A stretch of 64,000 bases of DNA. Source: Carnobacterium maltaromaticum DSM 20342. GTDB lineage: Bacteria > Bacillota > Bacilli > Lactobacillales > Carnobacteriaceae. The notes under the pieces were generated by a model. It worked only from the letters and a program-made list of their open reading frames with translations. It made no database searches and was not told where the DNA came from. Positions 18,477 to 29,830 of this stretch are shown piece after piece. Position 1 is the first letter of the stretch. The number at the start of each line of letters is the position of its first letter. Both the position numbers and the translations under genes were made by a program. The DNA is taken from positions 2,976,001 to 3,040,000 of the forward strand of contig NZ_JQMX01000001.1 in the NCBI RefSeq assembly GCF_000744945.1, given 5' to 3'.

Positions 18477-19310
18477 TTGATAATTGAAAAAATATTGAAT
18501 AATAATGTCGTTTTAACCTTGACCGAACATCAAGAAGAAATGGTTGTTATGGGACGTGGTCTCGCCTTTAAGAAAAAGGTGGGGGATGAGATTGATCCAA
18601 CTTATATTGAGAAGACTTTTGTAATGGAAGGGAAGGAAATAACCAATCAATTAGCAGAGCTGTTTGGTGAAATCCCGCCTGAAGAAATTGAAGTTACAAA
18701 TGAAATTATCAAGATAGCCCAAGAAAAAATTGACAATAAACTAAGCAATAATATTTATTTAACCTTAACGGATCATATTCATTTTGCCATTACTCGCACA
18801 AAAGAGGGGCTAGAAATAAAGAACCCGCTAATTTGGGAAATTAAGAAATTTTACCAAAAAGAGTATCAAATTGGCGTTCAAGCGATTCAGATTGTTAAGG
18901 AAAAACTCGGCATTGAGTTGAGTATTGATGAGGCAGCTGTGATTGCGTTACATATTGTAAACGCCTCACAAGGGGGATATAATTTAAATAAAACCTACCA
19001 AATCACTCATATCGTGCAGGACATATTAAATATTGTCCGGTTGCATTTCGGTTTAGTCTATGATGAAAATTCTTTAAACTATACGCGGTTTGTCACTCAT
19101 TTACAATATTTTGCACAACGAATGTTAAATGAAGAAATTCCTAATACCGGGGATGATTTTTTGTTCGAGCAAGTTCAACTAAAGTATAAAAAAGCGTTTG
19201 AATGTTCAATTAAAATTAACGAGTATTTGGAAAAAGCGCATCATAAAGAATTATCAATCGATGAACAAGTTTATTTAACCATTCATATTCATCGTGTTAC
19301 AGAAAATTAA
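18477..19310 (+). CDS. BglG/LicT-family transcriptional antiterminator
   Basis: The 277-residue protein has an N-terminal RNA-binding CAT domain (about residues 1-55, with NNNVVLTL and MGRGLAFKKK) and two PRD domains whose histidines are phosphorylated by the PTS. I place the start at the TTG at 18477 because GGGGGGAG lies 6 bp upstream and the product then begins like LicT; an in-frame ATG at 18456 lacks a site. RAT/terminator pairs precede both this gene and the PTS gene, so it should autoregulate and switch on the transporter when substrate is present. Confidence 0.9.
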   Translation: MIIEKILNNNVVLTLTEHQEEMVVMGRGLAFKKKVGDEIDPTYIEKTFVMEGKEITNQLAELFGEIPPEEIEVTNEIIKIAQEKIDNKLSNNIYLTLTDHIHFAITRTKEGLEIKNPLIWEIKKFYQKEYQIGVQAIQIVKEKLGIELSIDEAAVIALHIVNASQGGYNLNKTYQITHIVQDILNIVRLHFGLVYDENSLNYTRFVTHLQYFAQRMLNEEIPNTGDDFLFEQVQLKYKKAFECSIKINEYLEKAHHKELSIDEQVYLTIHIHRVTEN

Positions 19311-19325
19311 TACTATCACAAAATT

Positions 19326-19354
19326 GGATTGTTACTGGTGATGCAGGCAAAACC
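19326..19354 (+). promoter_or_regulatory. RAT site 2
   Basis: GGATTGTTACTGG-TGAT-GCAGGCAAAACC is a near copy of RAT site 1. It lies in the 194-bp gap between the antiterminator and PTS genes and overlaps terminator 2. Confidence 0.9.
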
Positions 19355-19422
19355 TAAGTTGATCGTAAAAGTCTAGACCTATCAGGCACTAGATTTATAC
19401 TATCAATTTAGGTTTTTTATTT
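19349..19422 (+). terminator. Conditional terminator before PTS gene
   Basis: AAAACCTAAGTTGAT pairs with ATCAATTTAGGTTTTTT, with an inner stem AGTCTAG/CTAGATT. The 5' arm is shared with RAT site 2. Confidence 0.87.
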
Positions 19423-19471
19423 TAAATGTTAAGTCTGTTGGCTTGATTTGGTTGTATCACTATAAAAATAA

Positions 19472-21388
<1,917 letters not shown>

Positions 21389-21420
21389 TGTCAAAAAGTT
21401 TATGATAGAAGTATCAAGAA

Positions 21421-21449
21421 AGCACTTGCAACTTGCAAGTGCTTTTTCT
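21421..21449 (+). terminator. Terminator after PTS gene
   Basis: AGCACTTGCA and TGCAAGTGCT form a near-perfect stem followed by TTTTTCTT. It separates the PTS gene from the phosphatase gene. Confidence 0.87.
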
Positions 21450-21478
21450 TACAAAAAATAAAAAGGTGGGTTTTTAAT

Positions 21479-22165
21479 ATGAGTGGAGAAAAGCAACCAA
21501 CAATTATTTATTTAGCTAGACATGGACAAACTTGGTTTAACACGATGGGACGTGTGCAAGGCTGGAGTGATACGCCTTTAACACCGGCAGGTATCGAAGG
21601 AGTAGAGCAATTAGGTCGAGGATTAGCGGACCATCACTTTGTTTCAGCTTATTCAAGTGATTCAGGACGTGCTAGAGAAACTGCCCAAATTGTTTTAGCT
21701 GCAAATAAAAAGGGAAAAGATTTACGCTTAAAAGAACGAAAAGATATTAGGGAAGCTTGCTTTGGTAATTTTGAAGGTGATACAGATGAGAATATGTGGA
21801 CGGCAATGGCTCAACATGTGGGTTTAGAAACGCCAGAAGAGATGATGGCTGAAATGAATGTTGAAGGGTTTAAGAAAACGATGAATGCTGTATCAGAAAT
21901 TGATCCTTTAGGGATTGCTGAAGATTTTCCAACATTACAAAATCGCTTAAAAAAAGCCTTTAGTGAAATAGCAGAAGAAGCTGACCAAAATGGGGGCGGC
22001 AATGTTTTTGTTGTTAGCCATGGTATGTCAATTGTTGCTTTAACAGCAGGTTTAACGCAAGATACTCCTATTTTTGGTGTTGAAAATGCTAGTATTACGA
22101 AGCTTTATTATGAGGCTGGAGAATTTAGTGTCAAAGAAATGGGCTCGATGGATTATTGGAAATAA
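21479..22165 (+). CDS. Histidine phosphatase family protein
   Basis: A 228-residue protein with the RHG motif at residues 14-16 (ARHGQTWFN), the acidic residue in REACFGNFEG and the second catalytic histidine in VVSHGMSI. It is of the cofactor-dependent-mutase-like fold but lacks the length and signature of true dPGM. The genuine gpmA is at 46693, so this one is more likely a phosphatase of sugar phosphates or similar. Start ATG follows AAAGGTGGG. It sits behind the PTS gene but after a terminator, so shared control is uncertain. Confidence 0.83.
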   Translation: MSGEKQPTIIYLARHGQTWFNTMGRVQGWSDTPLTPAGIEGVEQLGRGLADHHFVSAYSSDSGRARETAQIVLAANKKGKDLRLKERKDIREACFGNFEGDTDENMWTAMAQHVGLETPEEMMAEMNVEGFKKTMNAVSEIDPLGIAEDFPTLQNRLKKAFSEIAEEADQNGGGNVFVVSHGMSIVALTAGLTQDTPIFGVENASITKLYYEAGEFSVKEMGSMDYWK

Positions 22166-22186
22166 GACTGAGACAAAAGCTGTAAG

Positions 22187-22235
22187 AAAGCATGAAATCC
22201 ATTTTTACAAATGCTGATTTTATGCTTTTTTATTT
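22187..22235 (+). terminator. Terminator after histidine phosphatase gene
   Basis: AAAGCATGAAATC and GATTTTATGCTTT pair with one G-U and lead into TTTTTTATTT. Confidence 0.8.
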
Positions 22236-22352
22236 GGGATTGGCTTGATTTGTGTCCCAACTTCATGATAAAGAAACTTTATTTTTGGAAAAGAAAAATT
22301 TTTTAGAATTGATTTTTATAATAAGAACAAATCTATCTATTTTATATCATAT

Positions 22353-23201
22353 TTAGGTGCTTCTTCTAAGGGTTAAGAAGTTAAACCCGGTTTTTAGCAC
22401 TACATAAGGTAGTAAAAGAACGAGTAAATAAGCCGAAATAAAAACATAGGCGTTTGGTGGTCTCGAAAAATCTAGTAAAGTCCTATAAAGACTGGTTATT
22501 AGACCACCAGTATTAAATTGTAGTTCTATAAAAATCATGACAGAAACCATTTCCAGATAGACAATACCAATAACTGATTTTAATGGGCGGATTAGATTGG
22601 GTAGAAGATAAGTAACAAAGAGTCGACTATGTGAAAAACCTAATGAACGAGCAAATAGAAAGTAATCAGAATGATAAGCGTCTTTAATATAAGGTGTCAG
22701 ATAGTTGATTAAAAAAATACAGGGAAAAATAGTGAGAATAAAAAAAGGAACAAGAAAGATAGGTTGTCTTGGTGTACCAATAGTTGTTAATAGGCGAAGT
22801 CCAGTAGCTTTATGTAAACTAATAAAGCTCCACTGTAAAAATAAGACCAAAGTAACAACTGGCAATGTTTCTAAGTTAGCGAAAAATTTCTGTAAAAAAT
22901 GAAGATGCTTTGGTTTTAAAAAGCGATAGAAATAAGCATAACTAATAAAAAATAGTGCAACAAAAAGCAAGCTACTGCTGATTAATAGTAAGGTATAATT
23001 TTGTCCAGCCGTTTGATAATTTTGAAAGAATAGTTGCCAAAAGCTAAAAGAGAGTAGGTGCTGAATCGTTTGTTGAAAAGAGACAGTAAAGTTTGAATCA
23101 AGTTGATTAGCATTTAAAAAATAACAAACCAAAGCAATTACTCCAAGAATAAGCAAAAGTGAGTATAAGGACTGTTTAATCAACGATTTAGATAATTTCA
23201 T
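22353..23201 (-). CDS. ABC transporter permease, Opp/Dpp type (distal gene)
   Basis: A 282-residue membrane protein with about six helices and the EAA-loop region ARSLGFSHSRLFVTYLLPNL typical of binding-protein-dependent permeases for peptides or nickel. The ATG at 23201 has GGAG 9 bp upstream; the in-frame TTG at 23210 abuts that site. The start overlaps the end of the upstream permease by 14 bp, so translation is coupled. No ATPase or substrate-binding protein gene lies next to it, so the complex must recruit subunits from elsewhere. The conserved glycine spacing of the EAA loop is only partly kept. Confidence 0.78.
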   Translation of the reverse strand: MKLSKSLIKQSLYSLLLILGVIALVCYFLNANQLDSNFTVSFQQTIQHLLSFSFWQLFFQNYQTAGQNYTLLLISSSLLFVALFFISYAYFYRFLKPKHLHFLQKFFANLETLPVVTLVLFLQWSFISLHKATGLRLLTTIGTPRQPIFLVPFFILTIFPCIFLINYLTPYIKDAYHSDYFLFARSLGFSHSRLFVTYLLPNLIRPLKSVIGIVYLEMVSVMIFIELQFNTGGLITSLYRTLLDFSRPPNAYVFISAYLLVLLLPYVVLKTGFNFLTLRRST

Positions 23202-24129
23202 TGGCTTCAACTCCTATTAGAATAGATTTTAAGTTCTGATTAATCTGAGAAACAATAAAAATAAATAGGCAGTATGCAGCCATGGGAATTAAAAGTGTCC
23301 AAGGTGTTACAGCTAAATATTGAATATTTTGACCAATAATCCCACTCCATTCATTAGATAATGGTAGGTAATATTGGGTACCTAAGTCCAGTTCGATTAA
23401 TAATGTTCCACCTAAAAAATAGTTGAAATAGGCAAGATAAACAAATAGAGCTAGATTTTGAGTAACAGTTTTAAAAAATAAAGCAAAGCTTAGAATAGTG
23501 AGTTGCGGGCGTAAAGCAACTAACATCATTCGACGAGGAGTACTGCCTAAAACGAGACTTGCTTTTGCATAGTCTGTCTGAAATAAATAAATAAGTTCAT
23601 TATGAAATAATTGAATTAAATTAGGGAGGCTGATAAGCAGTAGAACGATTAATTGTTTGATTAATAGTACTTGATTGGAACTAGGGTTAGGTTCTGTATT
23701 AAAAATAGTAGTGAAGTAAATAGGTATAATTAAGAGCAATAATAAAAAGGGCTTCGGAAATAAAGTTAATAGTTTATCCAAATAAGTAAGTACATAGCCA
23801 ACCCAACGTTTTTTTTGATACTTAAAAGTGAAAGAACTAATGATAAAGCTGATAGTTAGTTGAGCGAGGCTTAAGAAAAAAACAATGATAAAAGTATACT
23901 TAAAGCCCTGAATTAATTTAGAAAGCAGAGTAAATCCAACTAAATCTGTTCCAAATGGCTTAACCGTATTTGGCGAATAAGGAGGGAAACTAATTCCATC
24001 CTGACTTTTTAAGCTTGGAACTCTAACTGTCATCCAGTTAGATAGTACGGGTTCATACAAAAAACTTATGAGTAAACAGATGGCTAAGAAGCTAAGTAAA
24101 AGGATTAAGTTCAGTTTATGTTTTTTCAT
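23188..24129 (-). CDS. ABC transporter permease, Opp/Dpp type (proximal gene)
   Basis: A 313-residue permease with an N-terminal helix, an extracellular segment and a BPD-transport region including DYAKASLVLGSTPRRMMLVA, the coupling-loop pattern. I start it at the ATG at 24129, 5 bp after GGAGG; the ATG at 24141 lies before that site. With the next gene it forms a two-permease operon. The pair resembles OppB/OppC-like permeases but is diverged. Substrate unknown, most likely oligopeptide. Confidence 0.78.
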   Translation of the reverse strand: MKKHKLNLILLLSFLAICLLISFLYEPVLSNWMTVRVPSLKSQDGISFPPYSPNTVKPFGTDLVGFTLLSKLIQGFKYTFIIVFFLSLAQLTISFIISSFTFKYQKKRWVGYVLTYLDKLLTLFPKPFLLLLLIIPIYFTTIFNTEPNPSSNQVLLIKQLIVLLLISLPNLIQLFHNELIYLFQTDYAKASLVLGSTPRRMMLVALRPQLTILSFALFFKTVTQNLALFVYLAYFNYFLGGTLLIELDLGTQYYLPLSNEWSGIIGQNIQYLAVTPWTLLIPMAAYCLFIFIVSQINQNLKSILIGVEANEII

Positions 24130-24197
24130 TTGAACCTCCATTAAATTAATTTTTGCGAGCTACCTAATGTTTGATGAGCTTTTTTATATCTAAACTT

Positions 24198-24226
24198 ACA
24201 ATAGTTGAAAGAGTCGTAATAGTCAA
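24198..24226 (-). promoter_or_regulatory. Promoter of the permease operon
   Basis: On the minus strand TTGACT (24226-24221) and TATTGT (24203-24198) are 17 bp apart, about 65 bp before the permease start. Confidence 0.65.
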
Positions 24227-24237
24227 TCATTCAGTAT

Positions 24238-24290
24238 AAAAAATAGAGCTGATTTCAGCGTTAAAAATAGTCAGTTCTATTTTTATTTTT
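24238..24290. terminator. Bidirectional terminator-like hairpin
   Basis: AAAAATAGAGCTGA and TCAGTTCTATTTTT pair with one G-U, with T's outside the stem on both strands. It lies upstream of the permease promoter. The remaining 380 bp up to the XRE gene hold no other gene I can support. Confidence 0.6.
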
Positions 24291-24674
24291 CAGAGATTCA
24301 ACTAGCTTTTTATTATCTAAAATAGTAGTTGAAGAATACCTATTTGATCTTTTAAAATACCCATTTGATTAAAAATTTTTTAAATGCTAAAATTATATTT
24401 GATTAAAGGGATGGCTTAATGGCAGAAAAAATAATATAGGTATAGTGAAGTGCAGTTTTTTTCTAAAAATATAAGACACTAAATAGTCATTCTATTTTTT
24501 GTGATTTATTCATTGAATCAAAATGAAAACCTTGATAAAACAGCATTGCTTGCACAACGAGCTTAATTATTTTTCAATGCTTGTACTCTAGTCCTAAAGA
24601 TTTAGGGTTGCTAGTGATACAATCTTTCATTCCTATCAAATAGGAGTTATAAATAAGAGGACAAGGGGAATCAT

Positions 24675-25115
24675 ATGGAATTTAGTGCACAAATAAAAAA
24701 AATACGAACAGATAATCAGCTCACTCAAGAACAGTTAGCTCAGCAATTAAATGTTTCCAGACAAACTATTTCAAGTTGGGAAAACAATAGAAATATTCCT
24801 GATTTGGAAATGGTTGTCAGTATTGCTAAATTATTTAATATTTCCCTTGATCAACTTATTTTAGGAGACGATATTATGAGGGAAAAATTAGTAAAAGATT
24901 CTAGTGAAGTGAAAAAGGCTAAAATAAATATGGTCAGCGTTATTCTTTTTTTATTAGGGGTACTCAGCCTGACTGCTAAATCTATTATTGGAGCAAAAGT
25001 CGGTAAAGATGGAGTCTTACACGAACCATTTGTCTTATTGCCTTTGGGATACTTACTTGTGGCAGTTGGCATCATTATTTTTGTTGTAACTCTAATAAAA
25101 AATAGAAAAAAATAA
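24675..25115 (+). CDS. XRE-family regulator with C-terminal membrane helices
   Basis: A 146-residue protein with an N-terminal helix-turn-helix (residues 5-60, including QLNVSRQTISSWENNRNIPD) and two hydrophobic segments (about 85-105 and 118-140) near the C-terminus, separated by a short loop. Such membrane-tethered XRE proteins are common in Lactobacillales and may respond to envelope stress. Start ATG follows AAGGGGAATCAT. It is a single gene with its own terminator. Its targets are not evident, but the divergent permease operon is the closest candidate. Confidence 0.83.
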   Translation: MEFSAQIKKIRTDNQLTQEQLAQQLNVSRQTISSWENNRNIPDLEMVVSIAKLFNISLDQLILGDDIMREKLVKDSSEVKKAKINMVSVILFLLGVLSLTAKSIIGAKVGKDGVLHEPFVLLPLGYLLVAVGIIIFVVTLIKNRKK

Positions 25116-25144
25116 ATTTTATTTAGGCTAATTCTTGCTATTGA

Positions 25145-25179
25145 AAATGACCATTCCAAAAAGGAGTGGTCATTTTTTT
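25145..25179 (+). terminator. Terminator after XRE gene
   Basis: AAATGACCATTCC and GGAGTGGTCATTT (one G-U) flank a 5-A loop and run into seven T's. Confidence 0.9.
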
Positions 25180-25238
25180 GATTCTATCGTGTTGTTTTAT
25201 TTTTAAAGTATTTAGTTATAGAATCAGTTGAATTATGC

Positions 25239-25700
25239 TCATTTCTCAATTATAGGTAGCTCTGTTTTAGTTGCAACTGCATCTTTTAAGAATTTTTGCA
25301 TGATGCCGATTCCGCCAGCTTCAGCTAGAGGGAAATTTAATAGTAGAGTAGGCCCAACTATTTCTCTAAGTAAAGCTTGAAACTTTTTTCCACCTAAAAT
25401 AGTTAGAGTAGTCTCGGGGCGATTTAGTTGCTGCCATTGTTTTTTTAATTCGGCTAATTGGATTGTGTTTTGATTAACGCCTTTTAATGTAAAACGAACA
25501 TCATAAGTCTCAGAAATGAAGTCATCGGGCTTTAAAAAACCATAATAGGGCGATAAAATTAAGTAATCAGAGTCAAATTCTTTAGCGTAGGCCTGACAAA
25601 GTTTGTGGAAGGTACCAGTGTAGGCTTGATTTGCTGAAATTGAACCAATATCTGGTGATTTATCCTAAATTTTAGGTTTCCCACTAGGTATAATGATCAT
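25239..25700 (-). pseudogene. DUF6884-like protein gene broken by an in-frame amber codon
   Basis: From the ATG at 25700 the frame reads MIIIPSGKPKI, then TAG at 25667-25665, then 141 further residues to a TGA at 25239, including DYLILSPYYGFLKPDD and SETYDVRFTLKG. The layout (start with a PxGKxK motif, then a YTG segment, then a K/P-YYGFLxPD block) matches the DUF6884 family. In that family a tryptophan is usual right after the KxKI segment, so one TGG-to-TAG change explains the stop. AGGAGG lies upstream. The rest of the frame is intact, which points to a recent loss. Confidence 0.65.
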
Positions 25701-25838
25701 AAATTATATAACCTCCTGTTGAATTTTGAATAGTTTTTTATTTATATACTAGAGTAAATTTATAGTATACCACAGAATCTGTCGTTAAAATGTCTCCAAT
25801 ATAGTAGGAGCAGCCCCAATGCCTCTCACACCTTATAC

Positions 25839-25867
25839 TTGCTTTATTTTACTTAAACGGATATAAT
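25839..25867 (+). promoter_or_regulatory. Promoter of the Mn riboswitch-ATPase transcript
   Basis: TTGCTT (25839-25844) and TATAAT (25862-25867) are 17 bp apart. The start near 25874 places the riboswitch at the 5' end of the mRNA. Confidence 0.75.
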
Positions 25868-25895
25868 CATTTACAAGGAACAAATCGAATATTCT

Positions 25896-25994
25896 CATAG
25901 GGGAGTAACTGGCAGCAGATTGCTGTGGCAACGTCACCAACAAGTAGTTTTTAAATCCATTCTACTGGTGTTGTCTTAAATAGTGAGACTTATG
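25896..25994 (+). ncRNA. yybP-ykoY manganese riboswitch aptamer
   Basis: The segment has the conserved pieces in order: AGGGGAGTA (25899-25907), an ACGTCA block (25931-25936) and closing GAGACTTATG (25985-25994). CATAGG and CTTATG form helix P1 and stems lie in between. The order is the same as in the Lactococcus yoaB element. Members bind Mn2+ and control Mn exporters. Here P1 and the terminator stem share bases 25989-25994, so Mn binding should favour read-through into the ATPase gene. Confidence 0.88.
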
Positions 25995-26037
25995 CATGCC
26001 GTTTTTAGTAAACGAGTATGCATAAGTCTCTTTTTTT
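25985..26037 (+). terminator. Riboswitch expression platform (terminator)
   Basis: GAGACTTATGCAT and ATGCATAAGTCTC form a perfect 13-bp stem followed by seven T's. The 5' arm includes the 3' strand of aptamer helix P1. Confidence 0.92.
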
Positions 26038-26083
26038 ATGGGAATATCGATTACTATTATAATGAAGTGGAGATGACGGGATA

Positions 26084-28750
26084 GTGGATAAAAAAGCACA
26101 GCTAAAGGAAACTTTTTACACGCAAGAAACAGATCAGGTTTTAGAGAAATTAGGTAGCTCGTTAAAAGGGTTAACTAGCTCTGAAGCAGAAAAAAGGTTA
26201 TCTGAATATGGTGAAAATCAATTAGATGAAGGAAAAACGAAAAGTCTATTTGTTAAATTTCTTGAGCAATTTAAAGATTTTATGATTATTGTTTTGCTGG
26301 CAGCAGCCTTAATTTCTGGCGCATTTGGTGATATTGCTGATGCCGTTATTATTCTTGTTGTTGTTATTATTAATGCTATATTAGGTGTGGCTCAAGAAGC
26401 TAAGGCGGAACAAGCGATTAATGCCTTAAAAGAAATGGCTTCGCCAGAAGCTCGTGTGAGACGTGATGATCATGTTGTTTCATTAAAGAGTGATGAATTA
26501 GTACCTGGGGATATTGTGTTACTAGAAGCCGGAGATGTGATTCCAGCTGATTTACGTTTAATTGAAGTAGCTTCGTTAAAAATTGAAGAAGCGGCTTTGA
26601 CTGGTGAATCTGTTCCTGTTGAAAAAAGTTTAAGTTTACCTGATGGGGAAGCTGGAATTGGCGATCGCAGAAATATGGCTTATATGAACAGTAATGTGAC
26701 CTATGGACGTGGTATTGGTGTTGTTGTTGGAACCGGTATGAACACAGAAGTTGGAAAGATTGCTGGAATGTTGCAAGCAACGGATGAAAATATCACGCCG
26801 TTACAAGAGAACTTGAATCAACTAGGAAAGTATTTAACGATTGCTATTTTAGTGATTGCTGTCGTAATGTTTGGGATTGGTATGGCAAATGGACGCGAAT
26901 GGCTTGATATGCTATTGGTTTCAATCTCACTAGCAGTTGCAGCCATTCCAGAAGGTTTGCCAGCGATTGTCACAATTATCCTAGCTTTAGGAACGCAAAA
27001 AATGGCGAAACGTAAGGCGTTGGTACGTAAATTACCTGCTGTTGAAACATTAGGGAGTACAGAAATTATCTGTTCAGATAAAACGGGTACGTTAACATTA
27101 AATCAGATGACAGTTGAAAAAATTTATTATAATGGTGAAGTTAGAGATGCGAAGGAGCAATTAGATTTAACTGAACCAGTGTTGCGCATTATGACGTTTA
27201 GTAATGATACGCAAATTTCCAGCGATGGCAGTTTAATTGGCGATCCAACGGAAACGGCTATGATTCAATATGCTTTAGATAAAGGGTTAGATGTGAAGGC
27301 TGAGTTGGCGAAAGAACCGCGTGTTGGTGAAGTTCCTTTTGATTCAGAACGTAAATTAATGTCAACGATTCAGAAATTAGCAGATGGTCGCTTTTTAGTG
27401 ACAACTAAGGGCGCGCCTGATGAACTATTAAAACGTTGTCTGAAAATTGATAAAGCGGGCCAAGTAATCGAGATGACGGAAGCTGAAAGAGCAGCGATTT
27501 TAGCAACGAATCATTCTTTAGCTAAACAAGCTTTACGTGTCTTGGCGATGGCATATAAATTTATTGATGCTGTTCCAGAAAAATTAACGACAGAGACAGT
27601 TGAAACAGATTTAATTTATGCAGGGATGATTGGTATGATTGATCCAGAGCGTAAAGAAGCAGCTGAGGCTGTTCGAGTAGCGAAAGAAGCTGGTATTCGT
27701 CCAATTATGATTACTGGTGATCACCGTGATACGGCAGAAGCTATTGCAGTTCGTTTAGGAATCATCGCTGAGGGTGATGATGCTGCTGTAATTACAGGAT
27801 CCGATTTAAATAAAATTTCAGATGAAGATTTTGCCAAACAAGTTAAGGATTATTCCGTTTATGCTCGAGTTTCGCCAGAGCACAAGGTTCGGATTGTTAA
27901 AGCATGGCAAAAAGCTGGTAAGATTGTTGCGATGACAGGGGATGGAGTTAATGATGCTCCAGCACTTAAAACAGCCGATATTGGAATTGGGATGGGAATT
28001 ACTGGAACAGAAGTATCAAAAGGCGCCAGTGATATGGTCTTGGCGGACGATAACTTTTCAACGATTGTCGTGGCAGTTGAAGAGGGACGTAAAGTTTTCT
28101 CAAATATTCAAAAAGCCATTCAATATTTACTTGCGGCTAACTTAGGAGAAGTATTAACGTTATTTATCGCAACTATTTTAGGTTGGTCTATCTTAGCTCC
28201 TGTTCATATTCTTTGGATTAACTTGGTTACAGACACGTTCCCAGCGATTGCGTTAGGTTTAGAACCTGCTGAAAAAGATGTGATGAAGCGCAAACCACGT
28301 GGTCGAAATTCCAATTTCTTTTCTAATGGAGTTTTAGGTAGCGTGATTTACCAAGGGATATTAGAAGGTGGAATTACCTTGTTTGTTTATTGGTGGGCCG
28401 TTACGTATCCAGTTCATGCCAACGATGTAGCAATGCATTTAGATGCTAAAACAATGGCTTTTGCAACTTTAGGTTTGATTCAATTATTCCATGCATTTAA
28501 TGTGAAGTCGATTCATCAATCAATCTTTACGGTTGGAATCTTTAAAAATAAAACCTTCAATTATGCGATTGTGTTGTCGTTTGTCTTATTGGCAGCAACC
28601 ATTGTTGTACCTGGTTTAAATGATGTGTTTGGTGTTGCTCATTTAGATAGCCACCAATGGGGTGTTGTTGTAGCTGCAGCATTCTCAATTATTCCAATTG
28701 TAGAATGTGTTAAATTTGTTTTGAGAAAAACAAAATACAAAACTGCTTAA
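26084..28750 (+). CDS. P2-type ATPase, probable Mn2+ (or Ca2+) exporter
   Basis: An 888-residue pump with the TGES actuator loop, phospho-aspartate D332 in [22 protein letters not shown] and the canonical ion-site motif PEGLP (289-293). The ten-helix PMR1-like layout together with the upstream yybP-ykoY riboswitch makes Mn2+ export, as for Lactococcus YoaB, the best prediction; Ca2+ transport is the alternative. Translation starts at the GTG at 26084, with GGAG 11 bp before it; the closer ATG at 26073 is out of frame. It is transcribed alone and ends at a strong hairpin. Confidence 0.9.
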   Translation: MDKKAQLKETFYTQETDQVLEKLGSSLKGLTSSEAEKRLSEYGENQLDEGKTKSLFVKFLEQFKDFMIIVLLAAALISGAFGDIADAVIILVVVIINAILGVAQEAKAEQAINALKEMASPEARVRRDDHVVSLKSDELVPGDIVLLEAGDVIPADLRLIEVASLKIEEAALTGESVPVEKSLSLPDGEAGIGDRRNMAYMNSNVTYGRGIGVVVGTGMNTEVGKIAGMLQATDENITPLQENLNQLGKYLTIAILVIAVVMFGIGMANGREWLDMLLVSISLAVAAIPEGLPAIVTIILALGTQKMAKRKALVRKLPAVETLGSTEIICSDKTGTLTLNQMTVEKIYYNGEVRDAKEQLDLTEPVLRIMTFSNDTQISSDGSLIGDPTETAMIQYALDKGLDVKAELAKEPRVGEVPFDSERKLMSTIQKLADGRFLVTTKGAPDELLKRCLKIDKAGQVIEMTEAERAAILATNHSLAKQALRVLAMAYKFIDAVPEKLTTETVETDLIYAGMIGMIDPERKEAAEAVRVAKEAGIRPIMITGDHRDTAEAIAVRLGIIAEGDDAAVITGSDLNKISDEDFAKQVKDYSVYARVSPEHKVRIVKAWQKAGKIVAMTGDGVNDAPALKTADIGIGMGITGTEVSKGASDMVLADDNFSTIVVAVEEGRKVFSNIQKAIQYLLAANLGEVLTLFIATILGWSILAPVHILWINLVTDTFPAIALGLEPAEKDVMKRKPRGRNSNFFSNGVLGSVIYQGILEGGITLFVYWWAVTYPVHANDVAMHLDAKTMAFATLGLIQLFHAFNVKSIHQSIFTVGIFKNKTFNYAIVLSFVLLAATIVVPGLNDVFGVAHLDSHQWGVVVAAAFSIIPIVECVKFVLRKTKYKTA

Positions 28751-28778
28751 GTAAGTAATAAATAGTCTATTTTATTAA

Positions 28779-28827
28779 ACGTTAGTCTTAGACCAGTATT
28801 TAGTGGTTTAAGGCTAGCGTATTTTTG
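28779..28827 (+). terminator. Terminator after Mn-ATPase gene
   Basis: ACGTTAGTCTTA and TAAGGCTAGCGT (with G-U pairs), extended inwards by ACC/GGT, form a long stem followed by ATTTTTG. Confidence 0.8.
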
Positions 28828-28959
28828 ATTTTTAATTCATATCACCTAGTCAAACGAATAATTAGAGACATTATTGAATGGTAAACAAGTAAAAGTAAGT
28901 TCTCTACTGATATTTGAAACTATCAACATTATTGAAAAGGTAACTTAATATAGAAGGAA

Positions 28960-29003
28960 AAAATAAACGTGCTATTTTTATGAACTAGTAGGTTTATTTT
29001 TTT
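28960..29003. terminator. Possible terminator hairpin in the gap before WxL locus 1
   Basis: AAAAAATAAAC and GTTTATTTTTTT pair across a loop that contains GTGCTA/TAGTAG. The 750-bp gap from 28751 to 29503 otherwise contains only the candidate sites listed separately. Confidence 0.45.
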
Positions 29004-29186
29004 GTATATTTTTCTAAATGAAAGGAAATATAGTCAACTATTAAGCCGATTTCATTCATTTTTTTACATAATAAGTTGGACGAAAAGCACTATTTACTTT
29101 AAAAGCGGATAAAAAAATAAAAAAAGAAGAATAAAACAAACAAAATTATCATGATTTAGTTCTTTTTTTGGTTAAAACAGCTTTTT

Positions 29187-29200
29187 GGAAAGCGTTGTCT
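29187..29200 (+). promoter_or_regulatory. Weak cre-like site upstream of WxL locus 1
   Basis: GGAAAGCGTTGTCT keeps the AAAGCGTT core of a cre but misses three of fourteen positions of the lactococcal consensus. It is about 300 bp before the first gene of the operon. Confidence 0.25.
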
Positions 29201-29361
29201 TTGTTTGTGTGTAAAGTTTTTTACTCGTTAGGTCAAAAAAAGAAAAATTATGAAAAAGATGACTAAAAGTGTTAATAATTCAAGAGGAAATAGCTATTTA
29301 TAAAAGAAATTTTATCAGTGAAGCGCACTTTTTGTAAGTAGAATCAAAAACAAGCATGAAA

Positions 29362-29380
29362 TGAAAAAAGTGATTTGTTG
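29362..29380 (+). promoter_or_regulatory. Shared 19-bp motif, copy 1
   Basis: TGAAAAAAGTGATTTGTTG occurs here, 123 bp before small protein B, and again exactly at 36857-36875 before small protein C. An exact 19-bp match upstream of two related genes suggests a common regulator site, most simply for the nearby Mga-like protein. Confidence 0.5.
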
Positions 29381-29503
29381 AACGGTTGAAAAGCCGTTAA
29401 GATAAACGTATAGGTTAAAGCAGTTCGAAGTGAATAAAACATTTTTGAGCTAGAACTTACTTCTATAAAACTAAAAATAATAATGCTGGATAGGGGAATA
29501 AGC

Positions 29504-29737
29504 ATGGGAAAAATTGAACAGCACATGAATGACACAATCATTTATTATGTAGAGTTTACTTCTCAAAATCAAGATAAAGAAAAAACGATCCGTAAACATC
29601 GTAAATTATTTGCTTTCCGAAGTTTCATTTATGAAGAAGAAGTTGCAGAATTGGTTAAAACGTATCTTGCGAATATTATTGAAATAACTACGGTGCGTAA
29701 GTTTTTAGAAGGTTCATTTATAAATAACAAAACATGA
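29504..29737 (+). CDS. Small protein, family S copy B (77 aa, unknown function)
   Basis: The 77-residue product begins MGKIEQHMNDTIIYYVEF. The start at 29504 is preferred because AGGGG lies 7 bp upstream; the in-frame ATG at 29483 precedes that site. It shares with copies A, C and D the N-terminal IE...(M/W).D...Y.VE pattern, a basic central stretch (KHRKLFAF) and a late block NIIEITTVRKFLEGS that aligns with HVLEITRLDEIDEGL of copy D. No signal peptide or membrane helix. It is the first gene of WxL locus 1, 94 bp before the sortase-type mini-protein gene, so it is probably co-transcribed with the surface proteins. Function unknown. Confidence 0.75.
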   Translation: MGKIEQHMNDTIIYYVEFTSQNQDKEKTIRKHRKLFAFRSFIYEEEVAELVKTYLANIIEITTVRKFLEGSFINNKT

Positions 29738-29830
29738 TTCTTCTATAGTAGGTTGAAAGCTTTGCTGATCACTGTCAGTGCATTAACAAAAAATATATGT
29801 TTTGATTGAAATAGCGGAAGGGAGGATATA

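Noticed and set aside
21479..22165. Second glycolytic phosphoglycerate mutase
   Set aside because: Only the RHG core is shared. The segment typical of dPGM (ERHYGALQG) is found only in the gene at 46693.
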